Assembly: GCF_001641335.1 (NCBI RefSeq)
Contig: NZ_LVEM01000008.1
Span: forward strand, 118,210 to 182,209
Source of the DNA: Bradyrhizobium stylosanthis
Lineage (GTDB): Bacteria > Pseudomonadota > Alphaproteobacteria > Rhizobiales > Xanthobacteraceae
Length of the DNA: 64,000 nt
Direction of reading: 5' to 3'
The notes under the pieces are model-generated. The model saw only the letters and a program-made list of their open reading frames with translations. It made no database searches and was not told the origin of the DNA. Shown here in pieces: positions 54,043-62,609 of the stretch. The translations under genes and the position numbers were made by a program. Within the stretch, counting starts at the first letter, position 1. Every line of letters begins with the position of its first letter.

Positions 54043-54058
54043 AATCGGCCTTAACTAC
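54043..54058. promoter_or_regulatory. Candidate operator before the XRE gene
   Basis: AAT-CGGC-CTTAACTAC (54043-54058) matches AAT-TCCG-CTTAACTAC upstream of the giant gene at 52983-52998, with four central differences. AAGT follows in both. It lies 14-29 nt before the XRE start, a position suited to autoregulation. Confidence 0.4.
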
Positions 54059-54526
54059 CATAAGTGAGCGAGATTACGGTTGCGTTCGATTTCAAGTCAA
54101 TCATCGCCCCTTCAATTCCGCGTTCGAAACCGGTGCAGCCCGTCGCAATCCCATGCAGTCGGTCAGCCTGACTGCCCCCTTGGGCCGCCGTCCCGCAGGT
54201 ATGCAAGGCCCGAGCCAGAGCTGCAGAACATAGACTATCGCACAGCATCACGAGTTGTTCCTAACTCATTATATCAACGCCCGCGTGACCAGCCCGACCT
54301 GGCGGAGGACGGCCGCTCTGCCGAGCGAAAGGGGCGATGCCAGCCGATTCCGGCCCTGTAAAGCTTCAACGCTGTTAAGTAAACAGGCAAACGGGTTTTT
54401 GCCGCTCGTTCAACCGATTGATCGGTGCTGGCTTCAATGTCACTATGCGGCCGGGACAAGCATGTTAAGGGTTTGGCCGGACGGGCTTTTCTTCGCCGCG
54501 GCGCTCGACCCGGCAGCGGGGATTGC
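54059..54526. other. Intergenic region between the divergent XRE gene and the periplasmic-protein gene
   Basis: About 0.47 kb with no supportable gene. It should contain the promoter of the plus-strand gene at 54527 and upstream sequence of the XRE gene. I see no further structured element. Confidence 0.4.
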
Positions 54527-55153
54527 GTGATTGATCGGTTGGGTTTTTTACGTTGGCGGCGGCCCGGGTTATTGCTCACCGGTGCGCTTTTTGCGTTTGC
54601 GGCCCCTTGCGCCGCCCAGACGCCCGGGACCCCACCGGCAGCGGAGCAGAGAGCGGAGGCTCCGAAGCGCATCGAGCATCGCCTGCCGCTGATCGACATC
54701 CTCGCGCACATGTCCGGTAAGTGCACCGTCCTGAAGATCGCGGGGCGCAGCTACGCCTGCAAGGCGGTTGCCTACGCCCACAGCGAAGCCGGACGCGTCA
54801 GCTTCGCAGTCGCCCTCGAGGATCCCGCGGACGACGGCCACGTCGTGTCCTTCTCCGGGGAGAAGGGAAAGCGTTTCGACGACAATTCCTACGAGCTTCC
54901 GGTCGATCGGATGCTCCTGAATTCCAAGCACCGGCCGAAGGTCCATGGGCTGCCGGTGCCCGCGGAGGAAGCCTCGACCGGCATCTGCCGGCAGTTCGGC
55001 AATTTTGCCGCGCGCCGGGTCTCCAGCGTCAACTGCACCGCGACGGACTCCCGGGGACAGAGCTACGAACTGCAGTTCGTGTCGGACGGCTCCCCCATCG
55101 GGGTTCGACGCGTCAGGCAGTCGGCCGCTTCGATCGACGACCCGTTCAAATAG
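54527..55153 (+). CDS. Secreted/periplasmic protein of unknown function
   Basis: A 208-residue protein starting at GTG (54527-54529). The upstream extension of the frame looks non-coding, and from the GTG a normal signal peptide appears: RRPGLLLTGALFAFAAPCAA, cleaved near AQTPG. The mature part has five cysteines (GKCTVLKIAGRSYACKAV, ICRQFGNF, SVNCTATD), which suggests disulphides, and no transmembrane segment. I do not recognise the family. It converges on the lipoprotein gene, and four 12-bp tandem repeats start at its stop codon. Confidence 0.65.
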   Translation: MIDRLGFLRWRRPGLLLTGALFAFAAPCAAQTPGTPPAAEQRAEAPKRIEHRLPLIDILAHMSGKCTVLKIAGRSYACKAVAYAHSEAGRVSFAVALEDPADDGHVVSFSGEKGKRFDDNSYELPVDRMLLNSKHRPKVHGLPVPAEEASTGICRQFGNFAARRVSSVNCTATDSRGQSYELQFVSDGSPIGVRRVRQSAASIDDPFK

Positions 55154-55194
55154 TCTTGCAAATAGTCCTGCAAATAGCCCGGCAAATAGTCCTG
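55147..55194. repeat. Four-copy 12-bp tandem repeat at a stop codon
   Basis: CAAATAGTCTTG, CAAATAGTCCTG, CAAATAGCCCGG and CAAATAGTCCTG stand head to tail. The first copy contains the TAG stop of the upstream gene (55151-55153). Each further copy repeats the same in-frame TAG, so the protein length is unaffected by copy number. Confidence 0.85.
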
Positions 55195-55262
55195 AAGCGA
55201 CGCAGGCAGTTTTTCGCGCCGCCCTCGCGAACCAGACCTGCCCGCCGCCATGGCGGGCGTGT

Positions 55263-55736
55263 TCAGTAACAATTCGGCGAGTTGCCCCCGAGCCGGGCAC
55301 ATGCGTCCGAATTGGACGCCCGCCACTGAACGACGGCCAATGGGCTGGCCCCCTGCCCCTCCGACGGCGCCGCTCTCAGCCTCTCGGCCTCTTCCGCCAG
55401 GATGGCCTTGTGCGTCTTCGCAATCCGGTCATTTCGTTCGAGCAGCGAGACGTTGCCGGCCGCGACCTGGGCAGCGAGCGCCTTGCGCAACATATTCTCG
55501 CGGTCGAGCAGCTCCGGAAACCGCAGGCCCGGCCGAACCGAGAGCTCGGTTGCCTTCACGATGCAATCGGCGCGCGGCACCGCCTGCGCGATCTGATCGG
55601 GAAATCCGTTGCGGCAATCCGCGAGCGCGTCGGCCAGATTGACGGACGACTCCTCAGCCTCGCTCTGAAGCGCAAGTCGCGTTCCTCCGCAGCCCGCAAG
55701 CAGGCTGAACAGGAGCGCAACAACGGCATTACGCAT
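55263..55736 (-). CDS. Small lipoprotein of unknown function
   Basis: A 157-residue predicted lipoprotein. From the ATG at 55734-55736 the N-terminus is MRNAVVALLFSLLAGCGG, with a clear lipobox LLAGC. The mature part is helical and Glu/Arg/Ala-rich (LDRENMLRKALAAQVAAGN), with cysteines near DCRNG, DCIV and NCY. The longer frame upstream is Arg/Gly-rich and unlikely to be translated. It lies 89 nt after the type I adaptor gene in the same direction. Its proximity to a type I exporter and an RTX subtilase invites the idea of an accessory or protease-protective role, but nothing in the sequence shows it. Confidence 0.65.
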   Translation of the reverse strand: MRNAVVALLFSLLAGCGGTRLALQSEAEESSVNLADALADCRNGFPDQIAQAVPRADCIVKATELSVRPGLRFPELLDRENMLRKALAAQVAAGNVSLLERNDRIAKTHKAILAEEAERLRAAPSEGQGASPLAVVQWRASNSDACARLGGNSPNCY

Positions 55737-55825
55737 CGTAAAGCCGTCATTACCGCGTCGGCGCCGCGGGTTGACGGCTGCCTCACCGCCATCCGCGCGA
55801 GCACGCTCGAACGGGCCCATGCGTC

Positions 55826-57184
55826 CTATTTCTGGCGGAAGGAGTGATTGAACGACATGATCAACGGACCAACCAGATATTCAAATGCCGTGCGCTGGAC
55901 GGTCGGGATCATGACGGTCGCCGGCATTCCCGGATAGAGCTTGATGTTCGGCATGGCCGCGAGCTCGTCCTGATCGATCCGGACGAAGGCCGTGTAGTAC
56001 GGATTGTTGGTCTTGGGGTCGACCAGGCGATCTGCCGAAATCTGGATGACGTCGCCGTGAATGATCGGCACGATCCGTTGCTTGTAGGCCGTCAGGTGAA
56101 CTTCCGCACGCGTGTTGGGATGCACGTCGCTGATGTCCTCGACCGCCACCTGCGCTTCGATCGTCAGCCCGTCCTGCTCGGGTACGATGTCCAGGATCTT
56201 GTCACCGCGCTGGATGACACCGCCGACGGAAAAGACGTTGAGGCCGACCACCTGGCCGCTGTAGGGAGCACGGATCTCCATGCGTCCGAGCACGGCCTTG
56301 GCGTTCATGGCTTTCGGGATGACCTCCAGGATCTTCGCCTGGGTGTCCCTGAGGTCCTTGGTCACATCGGTCATCCGATCATTGTCGAGCTGCGCCACTT
56401 GCTGCTCTTGCTCGGCAATCGCCTGGCGCGCCTTGGCAATGTTGGCGTTGCTATCCGCGATCTGGCCTTCGAGGCCGTAGGCGGTCCGCTCCAGCTGCAG
56501 AATGCGCGGCCGCGCGATCAGGCCGCGCTCGACCAGAGGCGCGATATCCTTTGCCTCGCTGTGAACGGAATTGATCTGATCGGTGAATGATTTCACTTGC
56601 GCCTGGGAGCCGACGATCTGCGAGCCGAGCTGATTGATCTTCTCGCGGATGACGCTGCGCTGTCCCTCCAGCGCGGCCCGGCGGCTCTCGAACTGGCTGA
56701 CCTGCCCGTTCCAGACGCTCTTGAGATAGGGGTCTTCGGACCGCGCCTTCAGATCCGACGGCATCACGAGCTCGGAGCCGTGATCGAGCTCGGTCAGGAG
56801 ACGGACCTCCGTCGCACGAAGCACGACCCATTGCTGTGTCAGAACTTCGTATTCGGCGCGCGCCTGGGTTTCGTCGAGCACGATCAGCAGGTCGCCGAAA
56901 CGGACCCTGTCGCCCTCCCTCACCCGCAGCTCCTTCACGATGCCGCCGTCGAGGTGCTGCACGCTCTTGCGATTGCCTTCCACCTTGACGACCGCGTTCG
57001 CCACCACGGCGCCGTTGAGCGGCGCGGTCAGAGCCCACGCACCGATCCCGCCGAAGAACACGGCGACAATCGCCCAGCCGGCGAAAGCAATCCGCTTGAT
57101 CGAGTCGCTCGGCGCGCCCGCGGAACGACCGGACTGGCCACCAGCGGCTGCGAGATTCCTGGGTGTCCCATCGAGAACGGTCAT
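55826..57184 (-). CDS. Type I secretion membrane-fusion protein (HlyD/PrtE type)
   Basis: A 452-residue adaptor linking the inner-membrane ABC exporter to a TolC-type channel. A short cytoplasmic N-terminus precedes one transmembrane segment (FAGWAIVAVFFGGIGAWALT, about 33-52). The PrtE-family lipoyl entry VQHLDGGIVKELRVREGDRV, a long coiled-coil hairpin (about 105-290), the second lipoyl half (EIRAPYSGQVVGLNVFSVGG) and a barrel domain ending in MIPTVQRTAFEYLVGPL follow. Length fits the family. It starts 9 nt after the ABC gene. No outer-membrane TolC gene is visible in the window. Confidence 0.93.
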   Translation of the reverse strand: MTVLDGTPRNLAAAGGQSGRSAGAPSDSIKRIAFAGWAIVAVFFGGIGAWALTAPLNGAVVANAVVKVEGNRKSVQHLDGGIVKELRVREGDRVRFGDLLIVLDETQARAEYEVLTQQWVVLRATEVRLLTELDHGSELVMPSDLKARSEDPYLKSVWNGQVSQFESRRAALEGQRSVIREKINQLGSQIVGSQAQVKSFTDQINSVHSEAKDIAPLVERGLIARPRILQLERTAYGLEGQIADSNANIAKARQAIAEQEQQVAQLDNDRMTDVTKDLRDTQAKILEVIPKAMNAKAVLGRMEIRAPYSGQVVGLNVFSVGGVIQRGDKILDIVPEQDGLTIEAQVAVEDISDVHPNTRAEVHLTAYKQRIVPIIHGDVIQISADRLVDPKTNNPYYTAFVRIDQDELAAMPNIKLYPGMPATVMIPTVQRTAFEYLVGPLIMSFNHSFRQK

Positions 57185-57193
57185 TGCGCGAAC

Positions 57194-58906
57194 CTAACTG
57201 CCGGAGCCTTGGACGGCATGCATGGGCACGGGACGGGTCAGCCGTGCCATGATCTCGGCCCGCGGCCCGAACATTTCGGCGACGCCGTCCCTGAGCACGA
57301 GAATCTTGTCGACGACGCCGATGGTCGCCGGCCGATGCGAGACGATGACGACCGTTGCTCCGCGCTTCTTCAATTGCACGACGCAGTCTGCCAGCGCGAC
57401 ATCGCCCTCGGCGTCAAGGTTCGAGCTGGGCTCGTCGAGCACGACCAGGCTCGGGCCGCCATAGACGGCGCGCGCGAGGCCAATCCGCTGACGGAAGCCG
57501 CCGGACAGAATGGCACCGCCTTCTCCGACCTGGGTGTCGTATCCTCCGGGAAGCCTCAGGATCATCTCGTGCACGCCGGCGAGTTGGGCGGCAAGAATGA
57601 CCTCGCCGTCGCTCCCCTCGTCGAAGCGGCCGATATTGGCGGCAATCGTGTCCGAGAACAGCTCGATATCCTGCGGCAGGTAGCCGACATGGTCGCCGAT
57701 CGCCCGCTTGACCCAGGTCGAGACGTCGGCCCCGTCCAGTCGCACGGCGCCGGCAGAAGGCGTCAGCACGCCCACGAGCTGGCGCGACAGGGTCGACTTG
57801 CCGGCGCCGGATGGTCCGATGACGCCGAGCACCTCCCCGGCCTCCACCGCAAAGGTCACGCCTCGCAGTATCGGCTTGGCGCTCCCTTGCGGAACGAAGG
57901 TGAGCGCTTCGACCGCAACCCGCCCCTTGGGCTTGGGCAGCGTGAGGCCGGCCTCGAGCAGAGGATGCGCCGTCAGCAGTTCGCGAATGCGCAGGAATGC
58001 AGCCCGTGCCGATACGAGGCCCCGCCAGGATCCCACGATCTGCTCGACCGGCTGCAGCGCGCGGCCGAGCAGAATGCTGGCCGCAAACATCGATCCGACG
58101 GTCGTGACCCGCTCGATCACGAGGTAAGCGCCGAGCCCCAGAATGAGCGATTGCATCGCGAGGCGCAGGAAGCGGATCAGGCTCTGGATCGCGGCGGCGC
58201 GGTCGCTCGCTGCGACCTGGCGCTCGAGCATCCGGTCGCGATCGCGGCTCCAGCGCCGCAGCAGACCGCCGGTCATGCCCATCGCGCGCACGACCTCGGT
58301 GTTGCGCAGGCTCATTTCCGTAAAGCTGTAGCTGCGCGCGGCGGCTTCGTTCGATTCCGTGAGCGGCAGCTTGACCAGCCACTCGCTCAGGAGTGCCATC
58401 AGCACCAGGATGACCGAACAGCCCAGCGCGAAGGCTCCCAGGAACGGATGCAACGCGAAGATCACCGCGATGTAGATCGGGGCCCAGGGCAGATCGAAGA
58501 TGGCGTGGATGCCCGTCCCGGTGACGAACTGGCGAAACGTATCGAAATCGCGGAGCGCCTGGCTGCGGGCGCCGCCCGCGCCGGCCGAACGATCGATGAT
58601 CGCCGTCATCACCCGCGAGGCGATCTTCCGGTCAAGACGGACGCTGGCGCGGGTCAGTACTCTGCCACGAACCGCGTCCAGCCCTGCAAGCGCCATGAAC
58701 GCCAGCAGCAGCGCGATCGTGAGCATCAGCAGCGTGATCTCGCTCGCGCTGGAGATCACGCGGTCATAAACCTGCAGCATGTAGAGCGGGCCGGCGAGGT
58801 ACAGCAGGTTAATGGCGAGGCTGAAGACGCCCGCCGTCACGAAATAGCCCTGGCATGTCTGCAGCAGGCGCCGGAGTTCATCCGGCCTTCTGAAAGGCGC
58901 ACTCAC
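57194..58906 (-). CDS. Type I secretion ABC exporter (PrtD/LapB-like, no peptidase domain)
   Basis: A 570-residue half-transporter. Six transmembrane segments lie in residues about 20-300 (for example AGPLYMLQVYDRVISS, typical of PrtD-type exporters). The nucleotide-binding domain has Walker A GPSGAGKST, Q-loop LPQDIELF, signature LSGGFRQRIGLAR (Phe in place of the more common Gln) and Walker B SLVVLDEPSS with a switch histidine in VSHRPA. There is no N-terminal C39 peptidase or C39-like domain, as in protease exporters such as PrtD. Substrate candidates are the RTX subtilase at 60159 and the giant protein. It is the first gene of the minus-strand operon. Confidence 0.94.
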   Translation of the reverse strand: MSAPFRRPDELRRLLQTCQGYFVTAGVFSLAINLLYLAGPLYMLQVYDRVISSASEITLLMLTIALLLAFMALAGLDAVRGRVLTRASVRLDRKIASRVMTAIIDRSAGAGGARSQALRDFDTFRQFVTGTGIHAIFDLPWAPIYIAVIFALHPFLGAFALGCSVILVLMALLSEWLVKLPLTESNEAAARSYSFTEMSLRNTEVVRAMGMTGGLLRRWSRDRDRMLERQVAASDRAAAIQSLIRFLRLAMQSLILGLGAYLVIERVTTVGSMFAASILLGRALQPVEQIVGSWRGLVSARAAFLRIRELLTAHPLLEAGLTLPKPKGRVAVEALTFVPQGSAKPILRGVTFAVEAGEVLGVIGPSGAGKSTLSRQLVGVLTPSAGAVRLDGADVSTWVKRAIGDHVGYLPQDIELFSDTIAANIGRFDEGSDGEVILAAQLAGVHEMILRLPGGYDTQVGEGGAILSGGFRQRIGLARAVYGGPSLVVLDEPSSNLDAEGDVALADCVVQLKKRGATVVIVSHRPATIGVVDKILVLRDGVAEMFGPRAEIMARLTRPVPMHAVQGSGS

Positions 58907-59090
58907 ACAATTCGGCGGGACGCCCGCCCCTCTAATGAAAAAGCCCGCCCGAGCGACAACGCCCTGGCCGAATTAAAAAGCCTGCCGACAGTCGTTACAA
59001 TTCTCGTCAAATCGAGAACGATGATTAGCACAATCCCCGGACGCAGCGAAATCAATCCTCGCCGAAAAGGTAAAGGCCCCCGTAGAGCTA

Positions 59091-59143
59091 CGGATTTTCT
59101 CCGAGTTAACGGATTTATCTCGCATGAAACGTACTTAAATCCG
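59091..59143. promoter_or_regulatory. Candidate regulatory site upstream of the ABC exporter operon
   Basis: Two direct repeats, CGGATTTTCTCCG (59091-59103) and CGGATTTATCTCG (59110-59122), stand 19 nt apart. CGGATTTA (59110-59117) and TAAATCCG (59136-59143) form a perfect 8-bp inverted repeat. The sequence resembles the CGAATTTACTCG element before the subtilase gene. It lies about 185-240 nt upstream of the exporter start. Confidence 0.45.
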
Positions 59144-59149
59144 CCCAGG

Positions 59150-59730
59150 CGCGGGCGGCGTCGAGATGTACGCGGACGCACGGCCGGGCACGGGTTCGCG
59201 CTCTCGCGGCGCAACATGCCCGAGCTTGACCTGGGAACTGCCCTTTCCGCAAGTAAGGGCGCAGGGAAGGCCGGGCGCCCGCCGGCACCCGCAGCCCCGT
59301 GTGCAAGGACATGCGCACGGGTGGGTCACAGGTGAAGCCGACACTCGGCCTTCCCTGCGCGGATGGTTTTAACGGTTTCCTTCGCGCTCTCCCCGGGGAG
59401 ACGAGCTCTATTGCCCCCGTCACCTGGCGGATATCGAGCGCTCGCGCCGGTTGACGCGAAACGCACCCGCCAAGCTTGGCGCCAGACTTCGGGCACCAGG
59501 ACCACACGACTTCTCCGTCCGCGCACATCTTCACTGGATTCCCCGCGGCTGGCGTGCGCGCACCGCAAGGACCATGTGAAGACGCTTTCGGCGCCGTGTC
59601 GCTGCGCGCGCCATTGCCGCTCACGGAAGCATTCCCGCCCTGCGACCCTGCCCGCGCCGACGCCGTCGCGTCCACCGCATCCCGGCCCCCGTCTCGTGAC
59701 GATCGCGATACGCCCCTGTTGATGGGCCAG
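59150..59730. repeat. Structured interspersed repeat, Bradyrhizobium-type
   Basis: A GC-rich, non-coding-looking segment. It has a perfect 15-bp inverted repeat (GCGCAGGGAAGGCCG at 59259-59273 and its complement at 59346-59360) enclosing an inner hairpin (CCGTGTGC 59297-59304 with GCGCACGG 59313-59320). The stretches GGTTTTAACGGTTTCCTTCG and CGTGACGATCGCGATACGCC (ending near 59714) are ones I recall as recurrent in Bradyrhizobium chromosomes. Boundaries are approximate. Frames inside it are not convincing genes. Confidence 0.55.
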
Positions 59731-60049
59731 GATGGCAACGTCTATAGCCCTCTTCGCGATTTCTGTCAATCCGAATATTTGGAAATTACGAATACGGCTC
59801 CGGCAGCCGGACCGCCTTGTCGCCCGCGCGCCGGTCAGGATCGCCGGAAGGACATCGGACCCGGCGCGGCGAGATCATGTGCGCGGAGAAACGACGCTCC
59901 GCCCCGGAACGGCATCATCGCCATCGCCGGCGGGACGATTTCACCACCCCCGTAAACGGGCGACATAAACGAACATCAAAAATTTATGCACGATTAAATC
60001 GATGCGGAAAATTGGAGTGCACCCGTCAGGGCTTTGGAACCACTGATCT
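59731..60049. other. Intergenic region between the interspersed repeat and the subtilase promoter
   Basis: About 0.3 kb without a recognisable gene. It becomes AT-rich after 59960. Confidence 0.4.
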
Positions 60050-60086
60050 CCGTTTAACGACCGAATTTACTCGCCTTTAATTCGCG
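60050..60086. promoter_or_regulatory. Candidate operator upstream of the subtilase gene
   Basis: CGAATTTAC (60062-60070) and TTTAATTC (60076-60083) form a near-palindrome with CGAATT/AATTCG outer arms, preceded by GTTTAACG (60052-60059). The same two words in the same order and almost the same spacing lie upstream of the giant gene at 52965-52987. It is about 75 nt before the subtilase start. Confidence 0.45.
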
Positions 60087-60158
60087 ACGCCGTCCGATCC
60101 CCGCAGCAACGCGCGACGTAACGCGCGTTTTCTTCCGTCGCACATGCAAGGAGATTCG

Positions 60159-62522
60159 ATGGCGAAGCGGGGCGCGAATGATCAGCACGGGAATTTCTCC
60201 GAAGCGAACGCAAATGCCGTGGAATGGGAATTCGCCGGACTGAACATCGCTTCGGCAGCCACATCGGGGAATCCGGCGCTTCATGCGGATCAGTCGAGCC
60301 ACATGGATGGAGGGTTCGACGCATTTGCTGCTGGAGGCAAAAAGACCAGCGGCAGCGGCGGAAGCACAAGCACCAGCGGAAGCACAGGCACCGGCGGAGG
60401 CGGAGGCGGAACGACAACCGGGGGCAGCACGGGCGGAGGTACGACAGTTACGACGGCTGACGTCTATCCCACGATCCCGATCGCGTGGAAGGCTCTCAAT
60501 CCGCCTGTCGGAGACAGCGGCACGCCGACGGACAGCCTCTATCTGAAGCAATGGAATCTGTTCAATGCCAAGGCGGGCATTGATGTTCTCAAGACCTGGG
60601 AAAACTATACCGGCAAGGGCGTCAAGATCGGGATTGTGGACGACGGCGTGGACTACAACCACTCCGACATCAAACCGAATTATCTGTTCAACCTCGACTA
60701 CGACGCAGTTACAGGCGGCAGCGATCCCTTTGGCGATCCGACGACCGAATTTCACGGCACGTCTGTGCTCGGTGTCATCGGTGCGGCACGAGACGGATCC
60801 GGCACCGTCGGCGTGGCCTACAATGCGGGGCTGGCGGATTTCCGTATAAGCTATTCGGCCGGCTCGCCCGGCCAGCTCGCGGATGCGCTCAATCACCTCG
60901 TGACGAACGGCATGGATGTCGGCAATGCAAGCTGGGGATACACGACCGCATTCCAGGACAACTTCTTCAGCTCGGCTTTCAGCTCTTCGAAAGCGGCACT
61001 CCTGAACGACGTTGCCAATGGTCGTGGCGGTCTCGGTATCCCGGTCGTGTTCGCCGCAGGCAATGGCCGTGCGAGCGGCGACAACGTCAACTATCACAAC
61101 TATCAGAACGACCCCTACGTCATCACGGTCGGCGCAACGGGCGCTGCGGGTGTCGTAGCCTCGTACAGCACCCCGGGCGCGGCGCTTCTCGTTTCGGCAC
61201 CGGGAACGAGCATCCAGACGGATGATCGTGCCGGAACCTATGGGTATACGACCAACGACTACGCCCTGATGTCCGGCACTTCGTTTGCCGCGCCGACGGT
61301 GACGGGCATCATTGCACTGATGCTGCAGGCCAATCCCGACCTCGGCTATCGCGATATCATGGAAATCCTGGCCTACTCGGCGAAGAACACCGATACCGCC
61401 AGCACCGGCTGGCAAACCAACGGCGCGCATGACTGGAACGGCGGCGGCCTGCATTTTTCGAACGACTACGGCTTCGGCCTGGTCGACGCGACCGCGGCGG
61501 TCCGTCTTGCCGAAAGCTGGATGAAGCAGTCCACCTATGCGGATATGTCGATCCAGACGGTGAACCATACCGACAACGCCAAGATACCCGATGGCACCGG
61601 AAGCCTGAGCAGCACGATCACGCTCAACTCGTCCGAGATTGTCGACAAGGTCGTGGTGGATCTCAACATCACCCACGCCAATGCGAGTGACCTCACCGTC
61701 ACCCTCACCTCCGCAAGCGGAACGACCGCCACGCTGATTTCCCACCCTTCGAACGGCACCGGCGGCGGCATCGTTTTCGAAACCACGGCAAACACCTTCT
61801 GGGGCGAAGATGCCAAGGGAAGCTGGACCCTGACTGTCACCGACAGCGTCAGCGGAAATACCGGCACACTGAACGGCTGGTCCCTTCAGGTCCTGGGCGA
61901 TGCGCCGAACACGCCGACGAGCTACATCTACACCGATGAGTTTGCGACGGCGGCGGGAGCCAGCCGGGCACTGCTCCACGACACGAGCGGCACGGCCGTG
62001 CTCAACACCGCAGCTGTCACGACCGGCTCCTACCTCGACCTGCATTCGGGAGCGACCGACACAATCGCCGGCCGGCAACTCCAGATCGCTGCAGACACCG
62101 TCATCAAGTTCGTCTGGGCCGGCGACGGCAACGACACCATCATCGCCAACGATTTCGGCGATACGATCCAGGCGGGCCGTGGCAATGACACGATCGTGGC
62201 CGGTCGCGGCGCTGACGTCCTTTATGGCGGCCCGGGCAGCGACACCTTCGTGTTCAAATTCCTTGCTTCATCCGTTGATGTCGTCCGCGACTTTACCGCC
62301 GGCCAGGACGTCATCGACCTGAATCAGGCTTTGAGTTCCGCAGGCTATAGCGGCGCAAATCCCATCGCGGACGGATGGTTGAGCCTCGTTTCCGATGGAA
62401 ACGGAGGAACCAACATCGTTGTCGATGCCCACAATGGACAGGCATCGGTAACGGTTGCCGACGTGGTCGGCGTCGCGTCGACCCTGCTCCACACGGGAAC
62501 GGCATGGACGCTTGTTGCGTAG
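60159..62522 (+). CDS. Secreted kexin-like S8 subtilase with P-domain and RTX repeats
   Basis: A 787-residue protease. The start is the ATG at 60159-60161 with AAGGAG (60148-60153) five bases upstream; an ATG five codons earlier overlaps that site. There is no Sec signal. A Gly/Ser/Thr-rich linker (about residues 60-98) precedes the S8 domain. The triad is Asp161 (GIVDDGVDY), His199 (EFHGTSVLGV) and Ser375 (SGTSFAAPTV), with the oxyanion Asn in FAAGNGR. A proprotein-convertase P/Homo-B domain follows (about 455-590), then RTX repeats (AGDGNDTIIANDFGDTIQ, GRGNDTIVAGRGADVLYGG) and a C-terminal FVFKF...DVVRDFTAGQDVIDL region like those of PrtD/E substrates. Export by the adjacent type I pair is a good inference. 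Possible targets include other surface proteins. Confidence 0.93.
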   Translation: MAKRGANDQHGNFSEANANAVEWEFAGLNIASAATSGNPALHADQSSHMDGGFDAFAAGGKKTSGSGGSTSTSGSTGTGGGGGGTTTGGSTGGGTTVTTADVYPTIPIAWKALNPPVGDSGTPTDSLYLKQWNLFNAKAGIDVLKTWENYTGKGVKIGIVDDGVDYNHSDIKPNYLFNLDYDAVTGGSDPFGDPTTEFHGTSVLGVIGAARDGSGTVGVAYNAGLADFRISYSAGSPGQLADALNHLVTNGMDVGNASWGYTTAFQDNFFSSAFSSSKAALLNDVANGRGGLGIPVVFAAGNGRASGDNVNYHNYQNDPYVITVGATGAAGVVASYSTPGAALLVSAPGTSIQTDDRAGTYGYTTNDYALMSGTSFAAPTVTGIIALMLQANPDLGYRDIMEILAYSAKNTDTASTGWQTNGAHDWNGGGLHFSNDYGFGLVDATAAVRLAESWMKQSTYADMSIQTVNHTDNAKIPDGTGSLSSTITLNSSEIVDKVVVDLNITHANASDLTVTLTSASGTTATLISHPSNGTGGGIVFETTANTFWGEDAKGSWTLTVTDSVSGNTGTLNGWSLQVLGDAPNTPTSYIYTDEFATAAGASRALLHDTSGTAVLNTAAVTTGSYLDLHSGATDTIAGRQLQIAADTVIKFVWAGDGNDTIIANDFGDTIQAGRGNDTIVAGRGADVLYGGPGSDTFVFKFLASSVDVVRDFTAGQDVIDLNQALSSAGYSGANPIADGWLSLVSDGNGGTNIVVDAHNGQASVTVADVVGVASTLLHTGTAWTLVA

Positions 62523-62554
62523 GGCTGACGGGCATTGCATCCAGGCAAACGAAA

Positions 62555-62580
62555 TGGGCCTTGGCTTGCGCCAAGGCCCA
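62555..62580. terminator. Bidirectional hairpin terminator between convergent genes
   Basis: A perfect 11-bp stem, TGGGCCTTGGC / GCCAAGGCCCA, with a TTGC loop (62566-62569). On the minus strand it is followed by ATTTCGTTTG, giving a T-rich tail. On the plus strand the tail is not T-rich. It lies 32 nt after the subtilase stop and 29 nt after the SdrD-like gene stop. Confidence 0.8.
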
Positions 62581-62609
62581 CCTCGCGCCGGTTCAACGCG
62601 GTGTTTCGG

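Noticed and set aside
59115..59738. A 207-residue minus-strand frame in the interspersed repeat
   Set aside because: It has no ribosome binding site or family features and coincides with the structured repeat.
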